DNA of 64,000 nucleotides. It comes from Occallatibacter gabretensis (GTDB taxonomy: Bacteria > Acidobacteriota > Terriglobia > Terriglobales > Acidobacteriaceae). The translations under genes were made by a program, and so were the position numbers. Location of the stretch: NCBI RefSeq assembly GCF_001449115.1, contig NZ_LAIJ01000001.1, positions 62,001 to 126,000 on the forward strand, read 5' to 3'. Of the stretch, positions 44,121 to 52,189 are shown in pieces; within the stretch, counting starts at the first letter, position 1, and every line of letters begins with the position of its first letter. A model generated the notes under the pieces. It saw only the letters and a program-made list of their open reading frames with translations. It was not told the origin of the DNA and searched no databases.

Positions 44121-45587
44121 ATGAGCATGCTCCAGACAACGAGTGTTGAACAGGCCTCGGGAATCGGCACGCGACCGCTTTGCGTGGACCTGGACGGCAC
44201 ACTCGTCAAGAGCGATACGCTGCTTGATTCGTTGCTGCTGCTGGTGCGTATACGACCTCTACAGGCGCTTCAAAGCCCTGCGTGGGCCCTGCGCGGCAAA
44301 GCGGCTCTCAAGCGAGAAGTCGCTTCCCGGGTCACTCTCGATGTGACGCACCTGCCATATAACCGTCCGCTGATTGCATATCTCAAGGAGCAGAAAGCCG
44401 CTGGCCGCAAGATTTATCTGGCCACGGGCGCGGACAGCGAGACCGCGGAGCGCGTCGCAGCTCATTTCGATTTTTTTGACGGCGTGCTGGCCAGCGATGG
44501 CAAGACCAATCTCACCGGCGGCAACAAACTGGAAGGCATGCGGAACCGCTTTGGTGAAGAAGGCTACGACTACATCGGAAACTCCTTCGTGGATATTCCG
44601 CTGCTGCGTCATGCTGGCTCGGCGATGATTGCCAATCCCGACCGTGGACTTGCTTCGCGGCTTCGGCGCAGTGGCATCGTGATCGAGAGAGAGTTTGACG
44701 ACAGAGCGGGCGCTCTTAAAACGTTCCTCAGTGCCATCCGGATCCATCAATGGGCAAAGAACGTGCTCGTGCTTGTGCCCTTTCTGCTCTCCCACTCGCT
44801 GACCGCCCCGCATATCGCCGCGGCTGTCATCGCTTTTTTCTGCTTCAGCCTGTGCGCCTCGGCCACTTACATCGTCAATGACATGCTGGATATCGATGCC
44901 GATCGAAGGCATCCACGCAAGCGCGCCAGGGCTTTTGCCTCTGGAGATATGTCCGCATTCACGGGAGCATTCGTCGCGATTGCGTTTGTTGCCGCTGCGC
45001 TCCTTGCCGCTCGGTTTCTGCTTCCCTCGGCATTTCTGCTCTGGCTTCTGCTCTATATTGCTTCCACGCTTGCCTATTCGTTCTATCTCAAGCGCATTGT
45101 GCTGGTGGATGTGATTTTGCTCTCCTGCCTGTATACGGTTCGTGTGCTGGCTGGTGGCGCAGCCACGGACGTACCCATCTCGCCCTGGCTCTCGGCCTTC
45201 TCCGTCTTTCTGTTCCTGAGCCTGGCAATGGTCAAGCGCTTCAGCGAGCTGCGGAATGCCCTGGAGCGGGGAACGAAATTTGCACACGGCCGAGGTTATC
45301 TCTCCGTGGACATCGAGCAGTTGCGCAGCTTCGGCACGGCCAGCGCCTACGCTGCCGTGGTGGTCTTTGCCATGTACATCAGCGGACGTGATGTCACGAT
45401 TCTGTACCATCATCCTGGCCGTCTCTGGCTGGCAACGCCTCTCATGCTGCTATGGCTCAGCCGCGTATGGCTGCTGGCCTCCCGCGGCGAGCTGAATGAG
45501 GATCCCATCATCTTTGCCGTAACCGACCGCATGAGCCTGCTCATCGGCGCTGCGGTGGTGCTCATTGCCGTGCTTGCGGCGCTCTGA
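44121..45587 (+). CDS. HAD phosphatase-UbiA prenyltransferase fusion
   Basis: 488 aa. Residues about 18-200 are a HAD domain with DLDGTLVKSD (D23/D25 nucleophile pair), ATGADSETAERV and NSFVDIPLL. From about 205 to 485 a UbiA membrane domain has about eight helices; the metal-binding NDMLDIDADRRHPRKRARA (near 250) and SFYLKRIVLVDVI follow the pattern of decaprenyl-phosphate phosphoribosyltransferase (NDxxDxxxD..HPxKRxR). In that scheme prenyl phosphate accepts phosphoribose and a phosphatase removes the phosphate, yielding a lipid-linked pentose. The fusion puts both steps in one protein. The assignment is by motif; substrate untested. Confidence 0.88.
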   Translation: MSMLQTTSVEQASGIGTRPLCVDLDGTLVKSDTLLDSLLLLVRIRPLQALQSPAWALRGKAALKREVASRVTLDVTHLPYNRPLIAYLKEQKAAGRKIYLATGADSETAERVAAHFDFFDGVLASDGKTNLTGGNKLEGMRNRFGEEGYDYIGNSFVDIPLLRHAGSAMIANPDRGLASRLRRSGIVIEREFDDRAGALKTFLSAIRIHQWAKNVLVLVPFLLSHSLTAPHIAAAVIAFFCFSLCASATYIVNDMLDIDADRRHPRKRARAFASGDMSAFTGAFVAIAFVAAALLAARFLLPSAFLLWLLLYIASTLAYSFYLKRIVLVDVILLSCLYTVRVLAGGAATDVPISPWLSAFSVFLFLSLAMVKRFSELRNALERGTKFAHGRGYLSVDIEQLRSFGTASAYAAVVVFAMYISGRDVTILYHHPGRLWLATPLMLLWLSRVWLLASRGELNEDPIIFAVTDRMSLLIGAAVVLIAVLAAL

Positions 45588-45781
45588 TACCTGTCAGATT
45601 TATCAGGTGGATATTGACAGTAAACGTAAAAAAATGCTCAAGTTCTGTCGTCGTATGGTAGGGTGGTATTGCCATGACGGGGTCCGCTAAAGGATACGGC
45701 GTTTCGATCTCGCCGCACGAGCGTTCTTAGAGCGGCTTCGAGCGCCGGGCCACCAAATTCAATTGCCGGAGGATAAAGAGC

Positions 45782-47428
45782 ATGCGCTCATATCTCATCA
45801 AAGCAGTAAGCGTGGCGCTATTTTCTCTAGCGCCGTATGCGTTGAACGGACAGGGAGCGGCGAAGGCGCCGTCGTATGGGGATTCGCCGTCGCGGTGGGA
45901 TATATTTGCGGGCTACAGTTATTTGGGGCCACATGACACGGTGACGGTGTTGCAGCCGGGTGGTCAGTCGACGGTGGATGTGGAGTACAAGGCGATCGAC
46001 ATGGGCGCGATCGCAAGCGTGGCACGGTACTTCAACAAGTATGTTGGCATCCAGGGTGAGACGAGCCAGCATCATTTCAGCGTGAACTCGGACAACGATG
46101 ATTTCAGCTTTTACCAGGGCGGTCTGATCTTCCGTTTTCCGGGCGAAGAAGTGACGCCGTTTATTCACGGTCTTGTGGGCGGAGCGCTTGTGGGCGGTCC
46201 GGAGCATGAGCCGCGGACGTGGGGCGCCAGCCTCACGGCGGGCGGTGGTCTGGATTACGCGACGCCGCTGTTCAACCATCATCTTGCCATCCGTTTGTTC
46301 CAGGTGGATTACAACTACACGCACGTGAACTTTGGCCCTGGAGTGTACGGCGGCCGGGCGAACATCGATTCGATACGTGCGAGCGCGGGCCTTGTGTATC
46401 ACGTGGGCTCGATCCTGCCTCCTCCACCGATCACGCTGGCCTGCTCGGCGAGCCCCTCGGCGATCTTCCCTGGCGATCCTGTGACGGTGACAGGCACGGC
46501 AGGCGCGGTGCTTCCAAAGATGACACCGGCCTACACATGGACGGGTCAGGGTGTAACGGGCAGCGGTGAGACGGCGACGGTAGCCACAGCCGGTCTTGCT
46601 CCAGGCACGTACACGGTCAACGGCGCAGTGAAGGAAGGCAAGGGCGACAAGCCGTGGGAATCGGCGAGCTGCTCGGCGACGTTCGCGGTGAAGGCGTACG
46701 AGCCTCCGACGGTAAGCTGCTCGGTGACTCCGACGACGATCAAGCCGGGTGATTCGGCGACGGTGACGGCAACGGGCATGAGCCCGCAGAACCGCCCCCT
46801 GACCTACACCTATGCGGCATCAGCCGGCACGGTGAATGGTTCTGGCACGACGGCGTCGTACTCTTCAACGGGTGCGCCGACGGGACCTGTAACGATCACC
46901 TGCTCCACTGCGGATGACAAGGGTCAGACGGCAAGTGGTACGACAAGCCTGACGATCGAGGCGCCGGTTGTTCCTGCGACGCCGCACACGCAGACACTGT
47001 GCTCGATCACGTTCACCAAGGACATGAAGCGTCCGACGCGCGTAGACAATGAGGCGAAGGCCTGCCTGGATCAGGTAGCGCTGAGCTTGCAGAGCCAGAG
47101 CGACGCGAAGGCGGTTGTGGTGGGCGAGAAGTCTTCCGCGGAGGGCATGCCGAAGAAGGGCAAGCACGCGAAGATGGAAGCTGACTTTGCTGCGCAGCGT
47201 GCTGTGAACACGAAGGCATACCTTGTGGAAGAAAAGGGTATCGATGCTTCGCGGATCAGCGTGGCTACGGGCACGTCGGACTCCCAGGCGGTGGAGAACT
47301 ACCTTGTGCCGGCAGGCGCAACGTTCGGCTCCGACGTCAACGGCACCACGCCGGTCGACGAGTCCGCAATCAAGCCCATCAAGCGCGTTCCCCTCGCCGA
47401 AAAACACCATAAGAAAGCCAAAATGTAA
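45782..47428 (+). CDS. OmpA-like outer membrane protein with Ig-like repeats
   Basis: 548 aa with a signal peptide (MRSYLIKAVSVALFSLAPYALNGQ). Residues about 35-220 read as an eight-stranded beta-barrel (FAGYSYLGPHDTV, GGLIFRFPGEEVTPFIHGLVGGAL, GLDYATPLFNHHLAIRLFQVDYNYTHVNFG). Two Ig-like domains follow (about 225-310 and 312-400, each beginning ACSASPSAIFPGD or CSVTPTTIKPGD). The C-terminal 130 residues (ITFTKDMKRPTRVDNEAKACLDQVALSLQ, AAQRAVNTKAYLVEEKGI) resemble a degenerate OmpA peptidoglycan-binding domain. GGAGGA lies before the ATG. A strong terminator follows. Confidence 0.85.
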   Translation: MRSYLIKAVSVALFSLAPYALNGQGAAKAPSYGDSPSRWDIFAGYSYLGPHDTVTVLQPGGQSTVDVEYKAIDMGAIASVARYFNKYVGIQGETSQHHFSVNSDNDDFSFYQGGLIFRFPGEEVTPFIHGLVGGALVGGPEHEPRTWGASLTAGGGLDYATPLFNHHLAIRLFQVDYNYTHVNFGPGVYGGRANIDSIRASAGLVYHVGSILPPPPITLACSASPSAIFPGDPVTVTGTAGAVLPKMTPAYTWTGQGVTGSGETATVATAGLAPGTYTVNGAVKEGKGDKPWESASCSATFAVKAYEPPTVSCSVTPTTIKPGDSATVTATGMSPQNRPLTYTYAASAGTVNGSGTTASYSSTGAPTGPVTITCSTADDKGQTASGTTSLTIEAPVVPATPHTQTLCSITFTKDMKRPTRVDNEAKACLDQVALSLQSQSDAKAVVVGEKSSAEGMPKKGKHAKMEADFAAQRAVNTKAYLVEEKGIDASRISVATGTSDSQAVENYLVPAGATFGSDVNGTTPVDESAIKPIKRVPLAEKHHKKAKM

Positions 47429-47515
47429 AACCCGCCGCAAGGCGTTAACAAAACAGGCTGGAGCTCACGCTCCGGCCTGTTTCTTTTGCGCTGTCTCTTC
47501 TGGCCTTCATCGACT
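47429..47515. other. Short gap with terminator after OmpA-like gene
   Basis: This gap carries the intrinsic terminator at 47452-47487 and then merges into the dispersed element copy B on the opposite strand. Confidence 0.6.
47452..47487 (+). terminator. Intrinsic terminator after OmpA-like gene
   Basis: A 13-bp stem (47452-47464 with 47469-47481, one G-T pair, loop TCAC) followed by TTTCTTTTG, 23 bases after the stop. Confidence 0.9.
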
Positions 47516-47758
47516 GCACGTTACTTTGGTCCCTTGTCCTTTCGTGCAAAATTCTCTTCAGATAGTTTGCGTAGAATTAGGCCCGTTTGTGAAACACTCA
47601 TAATCAGCAGAGAAAAGACGGCCCGAATCCATCATGGATTCGGGCCGTGGTCGTTAAGGGAGGGGAGGGGACCCCTCCCCCACCCCTTTTCACTGGCACA
47701 GTGAAATTCTGTAAATCTGGATTGCACAGTCCTGGAATGAAGACCGCATAAAGATTTT
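47516..47758 (-). repeat. Dispersed G-run/hairpin element, copy B
   Basis: Reverse-strand relative of copy A. Read on the minus strand: 5' box (complement of 47722-47757, starting AAATCTTTATGCGG), hairpin with perfect arms TTTCACTG/CAGTGAAA (47688-47695 and 47699-47706), a G-run tract (complement of 47672-47686) that can also fold with the following C-runs, a GC-rich hairpin with perfect 15-bp arms (47618-47632 and 47634-47648) followed by TTTTCTC, and a 3' box (complement of 47516-47545, ACGAAAGGACAAGGGAC). Order and both boxes match copy A, although spacing differs. It lies between the OmpA-like gene and mqnE. Confidence 0.7.
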
Positions 47759-47864
47759 TGCAGGAGCTGTGGAACTGACCGTAATCCCCACAGGAAACAT
47801 AGCTTCGGGATCTGCCCTGCACAGGATAACTCCACGCAATTCAAAAATTCGGTATCATCAAGCT

Positions 47865-49028
47865 ATGCAGACGGAATCTCAGACCGCCCAACCGCATTCC
47901 TTAAGTACCCATTCTTTCCGTACGTATGATCACAAGCTTGAACCCATCGCCGCCAAAGTCTTTGCCGGCGACCGCCTCAGCTTCGATGATGGTCTTGCGC
48001 TCTATGGCTCAAAGGATGTTCTCGCTGTCGGCTGGCTGGCTAATTATGTCCGCGAAAAGCTTCACGGCGATGTGACCTACTTCAACGTCAATCGCCATAT
48101 CAATCCGACCAACGTCTGCGTTGCCGCCTGCAAGCTCTGCGCCTTTGGCCGTAAAAAGGGCGACCCCGCCGGCTACACAATGGCGCTCGACGAGGCCTGG
48201 CAAACCGCTGCTTCAGGTTATTCGGAAGCTGTCACGGAGTTCCACATTGTCGGCGGCCTGCACCCCGATCTGCCGTTCGAATACTTTCTCGATCTGGTTA
48301 GCGGCCTGAAAGAGCGTTTTCCTAAGGTTCACATCAAGGCATTCACGATGGTCGAGATCGCCTTCCTGGCCCGCCGCGCCAAGCTCACCATTGACCAGAC
48401 GCTGGTGAAGCTCCGCGAGGCTGGAGTGGATTCTATGCCCGGCGGCGGCGCGGAGATCTTCGCTCCCCGCGTCCGCTCTATCATCTGTGACCACAAGATC
48501 GATGGTTCAGAGTGGCTGGAAACAGCCCGTCTGGCCCACAAGCACGGCTTCCGCTCCAATGCGACCATGCTCTATGGCCATATCGAGAACGACGAAGATC
48601 GCGTCGATCATCTGGTCAAACTCCGCGAAGTGCAGGATGAGACAGGCGGCTTCCAGACCTTCATTCCGCTGGCATTCCATCCGGAAAACACGCCTTTGGA
48701 TCACCTGCCCGTGACGACGGGCCTTACCGACATCCGCCAGATCGCCGTAAGCCGCCTGCTGCTCGACAACTTTGCGCACATCAAGGCGTACTGGCAGATG
48801 CTTACACCTAAAATCGCGCAGATCGCGCTTCGCTTCGGCGCGGATGATCTGGATGGCACTGTCATCGAGGAAAAGATCTACCATGATGCCGGAGCGACAA
48901 CGCCGCAAGGCATGACCCGCAAGGAACTTTGCCGTCTGATTACCGAGGCCGGCCGCGTGCCCGTGGAACGTGACACGCTCTACCACGCTGTTACGCGTAC
49001 GGAAGACAGCTTCGTCGTAGCGGTTTAG
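47865..49028 (+). CDS. mqnE: Aminodeoxyfutalosine synthase
   Basis: 387-aa radical SAM enzyme. It joins the MqnA product (3-enolpyruvylbenzoate derivative) to SAM, giving aminodeoxyfutalosine in the futalosine route to menaquinone. The cluster motif is C85, C89, C92 (CVAACKLCAFGR); FHIVGGLHPDLPFEYF, SMPGGGAEIFAPRVRS and FIPLAFHPENTPLDHL match MqnE rather than MqnC. The ATG at 47865 is used; no clear ribosome site is present. Copy B of the repeat lies just upstream on the other strand. No other mqn genes are in the window. Confidence 0.93.
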   Translation: MQTESQTAQPHSLSTHSFRTYDHKLEPIAAKVFAGDRLSFDDGLALYGSKDVLAVGWLANYVREKLHGDVTYFNVNRHINPTNVCVAACKLCAFGRKKGDPAGYTMALDEAWQTAASGYSEAVTEFHIVGGLHPDLPFEYFLDLVSGLKERFPKVHIKAFTMVEIAFLARRAKLTIDQTLVKLREAGVDSMPGGGAEIFAPRVRSIICDHKIDGSEWLETARLAHKHGFRSNATMLYGHIENDEDRVDHLVKLREVQDETGGFQTFIPLAFHPENTPLDHLPVTTGLTDIRQIAVSRLLLDNFAHIKAYWQMLTPKIAQIALRFGADDLDGTVIEEKIYHDAGATTPQGMTRKELCRLITEAGRVPVERDTLYHAVTRTEDSFVVAV

Positions 49029-49074
49029 TTCATTCCTCGCGGGAGCTCATCTCGGCGAGAGAGGTACACCTGCA

Positions 49075-49287
49075 ATGAACTTTGGTTCGGCAGCACTCAT
49101 TGGTCTCGCCTGCGGCTTCTTGTGGGGTATTGGCTGTTCGCTGGCGATTCTCTACTCCATCTTCCTGGGTGGCTATCGCAGGGGCGTTGAGGACTCGCTG
49201 GCTGAAGTGAAGCCTGATCGCTACCGGCGTACTCTTGAAAAGATTGAAGCCCACCGGACAGAAGTGGACGCGAAGGCGAGGAAGTAG
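49075..49287 (+). CDS. Small single-pass membrane protein
   Basis: 70 aa. A hydrophobic segment (AALIGLACGFLWGIGCSLAILYSIFLG) is followed by a charged tail (RRGVEDSLAEVKPDRYRRTLEKIEAH) likely helical. AGAGGT precedes the ATG. It follows mqnE after 46 bases in the same direction, and the convergent amidohydrolase stops one base beyond it. No family recognised. Confidence 0.65.
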   Translation: MNFGSAALIGLACGFLWGIGCSLAILYSIFLGGYRRGVEDSLAEVKPDRYRRTLEKIEAHRTEVDAKARK

Positions 49288-49288
49288 G

Positions 49289-50614
49289 CTATTCCGGTCT
49301 TGCTACCACTCCATTCTTCATCACAAAGCGCACTTTTTCGACAGCCTTGATGTCGTCGAGTGGATTACCTTCAACGGCGATGACGTCGGCATAGTACCCG
49401 GGCTTGAGCTCGCCGATCTGGCCCGCCCAGTTGAGCAGCTTCGCACCGTTGATCATGTCCGCCTGTAGTACGGCTAACGGCTTCATCCCGTATTCGACCA
49501 TAAGCTCCAGCTCGCGAGCCTGTGTGCCATGAGGAAATGGGCCGACGTCAGAACCGACGGCGAATGGCACTCCCGCCGCAAGCTGTTTCTTGAACTGAGC
49601 CGCGTGATAGCTCAACAGCAGCTTTTCCTTGTGCGCGCCTTCCTCGCTTTCCGCATGAGCGGCAAAGTATTCCTGAATGGCAAACGTTGGCACGGCATAG
49701 ATATGCTTCTCTTTCATTAACTGCATGGTCTGCTCGCTCAGCTGGTCGGCATGGTCAATGGAGGCAACGCCAGCTTTGGCAGCGTAAAGCGCGCCGGGTT
49801 CGCCTTCGCAATGCACGCCTACGCGCGTACCAACCCGCGCCGTCTCCGCCACGGCGGCTTCCAGCTCTGCCTGTGTGTATTGATAATTCGAGTGAAACTC
49901 GCCGTTCTGTGAGCTATCTTCTCCGGTCTCGTAAATCTTGGTGAAATCCGCGCCTTCCTTCAGTTGGCGTCGAATGGTCGTGACAAGCTCCGGAGCGTTA
50001 TTCGCATAATCCGCGTTCGAAGATATATGTTCCGCGGGATTGAAGTGGATCGCATCCTCATGTCCGCCGAGCACGCTGATTGCGTTGCCACTAATGCGCA
50101 TGCGCGGGCCAGGAATGATGCCGCGGTTGATCGCGTTGCGGACGGCCGTGTCCGCGGACCCTGCGCCTTCGGTTCCCATATCGCGCTCCGCCGTAAAGCC
50201 CCCTAGAAGATCTGCCTTTGCGGCCTGCTCGGCAAGGATCACGCGCCAGGGAACGGATTCGACTACAGTCTGAAGATCCTCTGCGCCGGGATGAAGGAAC
50301 AGGTGTACGTGTGCGTCGATCATGCCGGGCATGAGGGTGGTGTCTCCGAGGTCGATCACCTTTGCGCCGGATGGATGCTCGACCGAGGAGCCAACAGCAC
50401 GGATACGCTCGCCTTCGACGAGAACTTCGCCGGGGGCGAGGATTTTGCCGGTGTCGACTTCAAGGAGGCGCGCGGCGTGAAGGACGACGGGCGATGGCGG
50501 AGCCGCAGTGGTTTTTTGCGCATGCGAAGCTGAGGAAACGAAGGCCAGACCGAGGCTAAGTGCGAGCAAAGCGATGTCGGGATGCGATGGGAGGAACGAC
50601 AAATGTTTCTGCAT
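49289..50614 (-). CDS. Secreted amidohydrolase (imidazolonepropionase/prolidase-like)
   Basis: About 441 aa with a signal peptide ending SHAQ. Metal-site motifs: DAHVHLF after LMPGMI, Lys in FTKIYETGED, His in VGVHCEGEPG and SIDHADQLSE, and Asp in GSDVGPFPHG. The C-terminal GELKPGYYADVIAVEGNPLDDI is typical of the metal-dependent amidohydrolase group that includes Xaa-Pro dipeptidases and imidazolonepropionases. The ATG at 50614 is used because it opens the signal peptide; a longer frame exists. Transcribed on the minus strand after the phospholipase-like gene, 79 bases downstream. Confidence 0.88.
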   Translation of the reverse strand: MQKHLSFLPSHPDIALLALSLGLAFVSSASHAQKTTAAPPSPVVLHAARLLEVDTGKILAPGEVLVEGERIRAVGSSVEHPSGAKVIDLGDTTLMPGMIDAHVHLFLHPGAEDLQTVVESVPWRVILAEQAAKADLLGGFTAERDMGTEGAGSADTAVRNAINRGIIPGPRMRISGNAISVLGGHEDAIHFNPAEHISSNADYANNAPELVTTIRRQLKEGADFTKIYETGEDSSQNGEFHSNYQYTQAELEAAVAETARVGTRVGVHCEGEPGALYAAKAGVASIDHADQLSEQTMQLMKEKHIYAVPTFAIQEYFAAHAESEEGAHKEKLLLSYHAAQFKKQLAAGVPFAVGSDVGPFPHGTQARELELMVEYGMKPLAVLQADMINGAKLLNWAGQIGELKPGYYADVIAVEGNPLDDIKAVEKVRFVMKNGVVARPE

Positions 50615-50693
50615 GGATACCAATATGCAGGGGCAGCGGCGAATTGTCGATGGGGAAGTTGCGCTTGTCTGAGCGAGAGACGAGCGGCGACGG

Positions 50694-52121
50694 CTATTGG
50701 CTGGCCGCCGCATCATCACCGTAGGTGGGATACGGCTCAAGCTCTATGCTCGTCGGCATTTTGGCGAGGGTTGCCAGATCGGCCTGTACTTGATTCCACG
50801 CAGCAGAGTTGTTCCTGGTGGTAATAGGCAGGCCGGGGTTCGCGTAGTAGGCTTCGATGTCTCGCTTGATATCTGGAGGAATGGGCTGATCGGGTTGGAG
50901 GGTGATGCGATGGAGCAAATCAGCATAGGTTGAGTCGGTAAGAGGGTAACCACCGGGCTCGACGATCCGGCCGGTGTCGAGATCGCGGTTGGGTAGCGGG
51001 TGGAGAGGGTCATGAGAGCGCAGATCATCGATTGCCGGAGCGGAATTCTGCGCGTGCGATGAGACTGAGGCGAGATTAACTGAAGGCTGGATGGTTGATG
51101 TGGAGCCTGAATTTGAGGGTGGCGTGAAGCGGGCCAACAGGCGGCGAAGAGTGGTTTCAGAGTAATTGACGCTGCGCATGTAGTCAGCTTCGGTATCTGC
51201 ATTGGGGCCTTTGACCGAGACCAGTTTGAGAGAGCCGAACTTGGGAAGAATAAAGAGCAGGCCGGCGAGCGTGTAAGTGCCGATGCCAGCTTTGCGGCGG
51301 TAGAGCCGCCAGTTATTCTCAAGGTCTACCTCGGCAACCTGCTTGCGGATTTCGATGGCTTCAGGTGTATCGAGATCGGCAGGCTCGCTATTGTGATGAA
51401 GAAGCGTTACCGCATAAGCGATGCGCGGGATGAAGGAACGAGTGGCGAAGCGATAGGCGTTTACGTTGAAGCGGCGACCTTGCGTGGCGGAGAAGTTTTC
51501 CGTGAGGCCGTAGGTTTGATAGTAGGCCAGCGCGAGCTGTTTGATGGGAACCTGAAGCCCGATGTGGCGCAGGTAACGCAATGGCGCGAAACGATGATGC
51601 GCAATTTCATTAATGTCGAATGCGAATTCGGTTTGCACATGCTGATGCTTGCCTTCGGCATAGTTGACCTGAGGGCCGAAACGGGCGCGGAGCTGGGGAA
51701 ATTCAATGGGAACGGCGAGATTGGTGGCCTGGGAGTGACCGATCGAATCGCCGACGTAGTGTGAAAGCGCACCAATGGCGAAGGCGAGCTCATTGGCGCT
51801 GTGCGCGTTGCGGAAGAGACTGACGACGAAGTCGCCGGAGCGCACATAGTGGGTGAGGTTGGAGAAGGATGCATCGCCGAAAGGGTAGTAGCCGATGTCT
51901 TGGATGACGCAGCCACCATAGGCATAGGCACGAGCCTGATCGAGCTGCTGGGGTGAGAGGCCGGGATAGCGGCTGAGGAGCAGAGGGACAATGGAATCTT
52001 TCCAGGCGAGGTCGATGAGCTGCTCGTGGGTAAGGAGGGAGTAGGCGAAGACGGGGCGGCAGGCCGCAAGGAGCAGCGAGAGTATCAGCAGAGTGTCCAG
52101 GATTCCCAGCTTCAGACGCAT
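50694..52121 (-). CDS. Zinc-dependent phospholipase C-like secreted protein
   Basis: 475 aa with a signal peptide (LGILDTLLILSLLLAACRPVFA). Residues about 27-330 show the zinc-dependent phospholipase C/S1-P1 nuclease-like fold: AYSLLTHEQLIDLAW near the mature N-terminus, QDIGYYPFGDASFSNLTHYVRSGDF, and the zinc-ligand helix IGALSHYVGDSIGHSQATN with spaced His and Asp. The last 150 residues are Pro/Ser-rich and unlike the enzyme. Which lipid it acts on is unknown. It lies 69 bases downstream of the glutaryl-CoA dehydrogenase gene, same strand. Confidence 0.8.
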   Translation of the reverse strand: MRLKLGILDTLLILSLLLAACRPVFAYSLLTHEQLIDLAWKDSIVPLLLSRYPGLSPQQLDQARAYAYGGCVIQDIGYYPFGDASFSNLTHYVRSGDFVVSLFRNAHSANELAFAIGALSHYVGDSIGHSQATNLAVPIEFPQLRARFGPQVNYAEGKHQHVQTEFAFDINEIAHHRFAPLRYLRHIGLQVPIKQLALAYYQTYGLTENFSATQGRRFNVNAYRFATRSFIPRIAYAVTLLHHNSEPADLDTPEAIEIRKQVAEVDLENNWRLYRRKAGIGTYTLAGLLFILPKFGSLKLVSVKGPNADTEADYMRSVNYSETTLRRLLARFTPPSNSGSTSTIQPSVNLASVSSHAQNSAPAIDDLRSHDPLHPLPNRDLDTGRIVEPGGYPLTDSTYADLLHRITLQPDQPIPPDIKRDIEAYYANPGLPITTRNNSAAWNQVQADLATLAKMPTSIELEPYPTYGDDAAASQ

Positions 52122-52189
52122 GTTTTGTACCCATGTATCAACTGCCTGGTGTGCATAGATGCATCCGGGAACGCAATGCGTTGGTCACC

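Noticed and set aside
44259..45413. A 384-codon minus-strand frame
   Set aside because: It is antisense to the HAD-UbiA gene and reads as low-information Gly/Arg/Gln-rich sequence with no family motif.
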